NCBI GenBank assembly: GCA_028693975.1
Contig: JAQUUF010000027.1
Location: 5,066-10,689 of the forward strand
DNA: 5,624 bases
Origin: Acidaminococcaceae bacterium
GTDB taxonomy: Bacteria > Bacillota > Negativicutes > Acidaminococcales > Acidaminococcaceae
Direction: 5' to 3'
Shown here in pieces: positions 4,923 to 5,624 of the stretch (its first letter is position 1; every line of letters starts with the position of its first letter). The notes under the pieces are model-generated. The model did not search any database and was not told the origin of the DNA. It saw only the letters and a program-made list of their open reading frames with translations. The position numbers were made by a program, and so were the translations under genes.

Positions 4923-5075
4923 ATGGACAGTAATTTTATCGCTGCCCAAGTTGCTAATTACGGTTTTCCCATGGTTCTGTCCTGGTACCTCCTGGTACGA
5001 ATGGAGAAAAGGGTGGAAGCTCTCACAGAAGGAATTGACGCCCTTCGCTCTAGCATCGGGCAACTAAATAAGTAA
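4923..5075 (+). CDS. YvrJ family small membrane protein (holin-like)
   Basis: This 50-residue product starts at an ATG 3 bases after the DUF2922 stop. It has no strong ribosome site of its own, so translation is probably coupled. The sequence runs MDSNFIAAQVANYGFPMVLS, then WYLLVRMEKRVEALTEGIDA, ending SSIGQLNK. The NYGFPxxLxWYLLxRxE core followed by a charged helix is the YvrJ family pattern. Residues about 5-26 form one short hydrophobic segment with N-terminus probably outside. Residues 27-50 are an amphipathic helix. The arrangement of one membrane segment plus a charged helix resembles BhlA/UviB-type putative holins, which fits an operon carrying a leaderless amidase. B. subtilis yvrJ, as I recall, is under SigO control, and a sigma gene also neighbours this one. 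A holin role is inference. Confidence 0.85.
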   Translation: MDSNFIAAQVANYGFPMVLSWYLLVRMEKRVEALTEGIDALRSSIGQLNK

Positions 5076-5100
5076 GTAATAGGTAAGCAGTAAGTAAGAC

Positions 5101-5140
5101 AAAGGCCTCACCAAATTATTTTGGTGGGGCCTTTCGTCTA
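5101..5140 (+). terminator. intrinsic terminator of the amidase operon
   Basis: AAAGGCCTCACCAAA (5101-5115) pairs with TTTGGTGGGGCCTTT (5120-5134) around the loop TTAT, giving 15 bp with a single G-T wobble. TTTCGTCT follows the GGCC arm, much like the E. coli rrnB T1 tail. The near-perfect symmetry means that it could also act on the minus strand. Confidence 0.9.
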
Positions 5141-5163
5141 TGCTTTAGAAATTATTTTGCTAA

Positions 5164-5183
5164 ATTCCGTATATATGCGGAAT
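5164..5183. repeat. 20-bp palindromic site, copy C (inverted)
   Basis: ATTCCGTATATATGCGGAAT is the exact reverse complement of copy A, and here the symmetry extends to AATTCC...GGAATT (5163-5184). Similarity to copy A runs on to 5149 on the minus strand, with 34 of 35 bases matching. Its centre is about 70 bp upstream of the predicted start of the HTH gene transcript. Confidence 0.75.
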
Positions 5184-5201
5184 TCTAGCTTTTTTGCAAG
5201 T

Positions 5202-5218
5202 AGGCTTTACAAATGCCT
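5202..5218. repeat. imperfect 17-bp palindrome over the -35 of the HTH gene
   Basis: AGGCTTTACAAATGCCT has AGGC/GCCT arms and TT/AA inner pairs around the centre at 5210, and it covers the TTTACA hexamer. A palindrome over the -35 of a Cro/C1-type gene is the expected position for autorepression. It is short, so chance is possible. Confidence 0.35.
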
Positions 5219-5237
5219 CAAGATAGTTTGTTATAAT
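5206..5237 (+). promoter_or_regulatory. extended -10 promoter of the HTH gene
   Basis: A perfect TATAAT (5232-5237) is preceded by TG at 5229-5230 (TGTTATAAT), an extended -10. TTTACA (5206-5211) is a fair -35 but is 20 bp away, longer than normal; TTACAA at 5207 gives 19 bp. Recognition probably rests on the extended -10. Transcription should start near 5244. Confidence 0.6.
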
Positions 5238-5291
5238 AAGAAGCATTGGAATGAGCAAATTATTACTACTTATCGAAGGAGAGATGTATTA

Positions 5292-5516
5292 ATGTATTTG
5301 TCGTACAATCGTTTATGGAAAAAGTTGAATGAGGAAGGAATTACTAGAAAAAGACTGGCAGAAGAAGCAGCAATTCATCCGGATACATTGACGCGTATGG
5401 GCAAAAATGAAAGTATCAGCAGTTCAGTTATTATACGAATTTGCAAAACCTTGGGATGTGATGTGGGAGATATCGCCCATGCCGTTCGCAAGAAAAATAA
5501 ACAAGACCATAATTAA
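5292..5516 (+). CDS. small Cro/C1-type helix-turn-helix transcriptional regulator
   Basis: This 74-residue DNA-binding protein is a single HTH domain. Helix 1 is about residues 4-15 (YNRLWKKLNEEG). The HTH proper is ITRKRLAEEAAIHPDTLTRM (17-36), with HPDTLTRM as the recognition helix. Then come NESISSSVIIRICKTLGCDVGDI, typical of the YozG-like/HTH_26 subgroup of Xre proteins, and a basic tail RKKNKQDHN. The AAGGAG site (5276-5281) is 10 bases before the ATG. The frame is open further upstream to 5121, but that part runs through the terminator and promoter, so it is not coding. A two-codon frame ATG-TAT-TAA (5284-5292) overlaps the start by one base. The gene has its own promoter next to palindrome copy C. 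It may repress itself or regulate the neighbouring module; its targets are unknown. Confidence 0.88.
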   Translation: MYLSYNRLWKKLNEEGITRKRLAEEAAIHPDTLTRMGKNESISSSVIIRICKTLGCDVGDIAHAVRKKNKQDHN

Positions 5517-5530
5517 TGAGAAATAATCAC

Positions 5531-5578
5531 AAAAGCGAGTTTGGTTGTAGTGTATCACTGCAATCAAGCTCGCTTTTT
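5531..5578 (+). terminator. intrinsic terminator of the HTH gene
   Basis: AAAAGCGAG (5531-5539) pairs with CTCGCTTTT (5569-5577), and pairing continues inward through 5552/5556 with a few G-T wobbles, giving a 22-bp hairpin with a 3-base loop. The T-run CTTTTTAT closes it. This is unusually long for a simple terminator, but its position 14 bases after the stop supports the call. Confidence 0.9.
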
Positions 5579-5624
5579 ATATATCAATATCCTTTTTTTT
5601 AAAATAGGGGGTGTTATAGAAATC

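Noticed and set aside
4789..5067. 92-codon plus-strand frame overlapping DUF2922 and YvrJ
   Set aside because: It is in another frame of two genes that match known small families, and it lacks a ribosome site.
3849..5075. The amidase operon as the lysis end of a prophage
   Set aside because: No integrase, portal, capsid, tail or replication genes are visible, and the flanking genes are a signalling kinase and a small HTH gene. Evidence within this window is insufficient.
5121..5291. 57-residue N-terminal extension of the HTH protein
   Set aside because: It would be translated from inside a terminator and through the promoter. AAGGAG at 5276-5281 supports the start at 5292.
5606..5624. AGGGGGTG near the window end as a third promoter block or a ribosome site of a next gene
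   Set aside because: Only the G-run is shared with the 54-bp blocks, and the window ends before any start codon could be judged.

Overview
The window looks like chromosomal DNA of a low-to-mid GC Firmicute-type bacterium. Strong AAGGAGG-type ribosome binding sites, short intergenic gaps, and an amidase/DUF1659/DUF2922/YvrJ gene set point to the Negativicutes or a relative. The class is an inference from gene content and repeat style; I do not assign a genus.

Layout, left to right. (1) Positions 1-152 hold the 3' end of a YajQ/DUF520 gene. (2) Positions 153-587 have no gene that I can support. They contain an AT-rich inverted repeat with a promoter-like sequence, then a mosaic repeat with two copies of a 39-bp unit. 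(3) Positions 606-2204 encode a soluble hybrid histidine kinase (HisKA, HATPase, two receiver domains, the second degenerate) that starts directly at a coiled coil with no sensor domain. A clear terminator follows. (4) Positions 2253-5183 form the accessory module. It contains a DUF2922-like gene with a long C-terminal extension (+), a convergent sigma-70-like gene (-) whose 3' end overlaps it by 71 bp, and divergently from the sigma gene a four-gene operon: PGRP-type amidase, DUF1659, DUF2922 and YvrJ. That operon ends at a strong terminator. (5) Positions 5292-5516 encode a small Cro/C1-type HTH protein, followed by a long terminator hairpin.

The accessory module has its own control logic. 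The DUF2922-like gene and the amidase operon share a nearly identical 54-bp upstream block that does not fit the housekeeping promoter pattern. Two compensating one-base indels keep its internal spacing constant. The sigma gene itself has a good housekeeping-type promoter (TTGCTT-17-TATACT). Four copies of a 20-bp palindrome (ATTCCGCATATATACGGAAT type) lie about 60-75 bp upstream of the putative start points of all four transcription units.

My working model is a small regulon. The local sigma factor would drive two targets: the extended DUF2922-like gene and an operon encoding a wall amidase, a small membrane protein that could act like a holin, and two small proteins of unknown function. An unidentified regulator would bind the palindromes. 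Bacillus subtilis offers a parallel, recalled from memory: yvrJ belongs to the SigO/RsoA regulon. The promoter assignment, the sigma-target link and the lysis/export role are all inferences.
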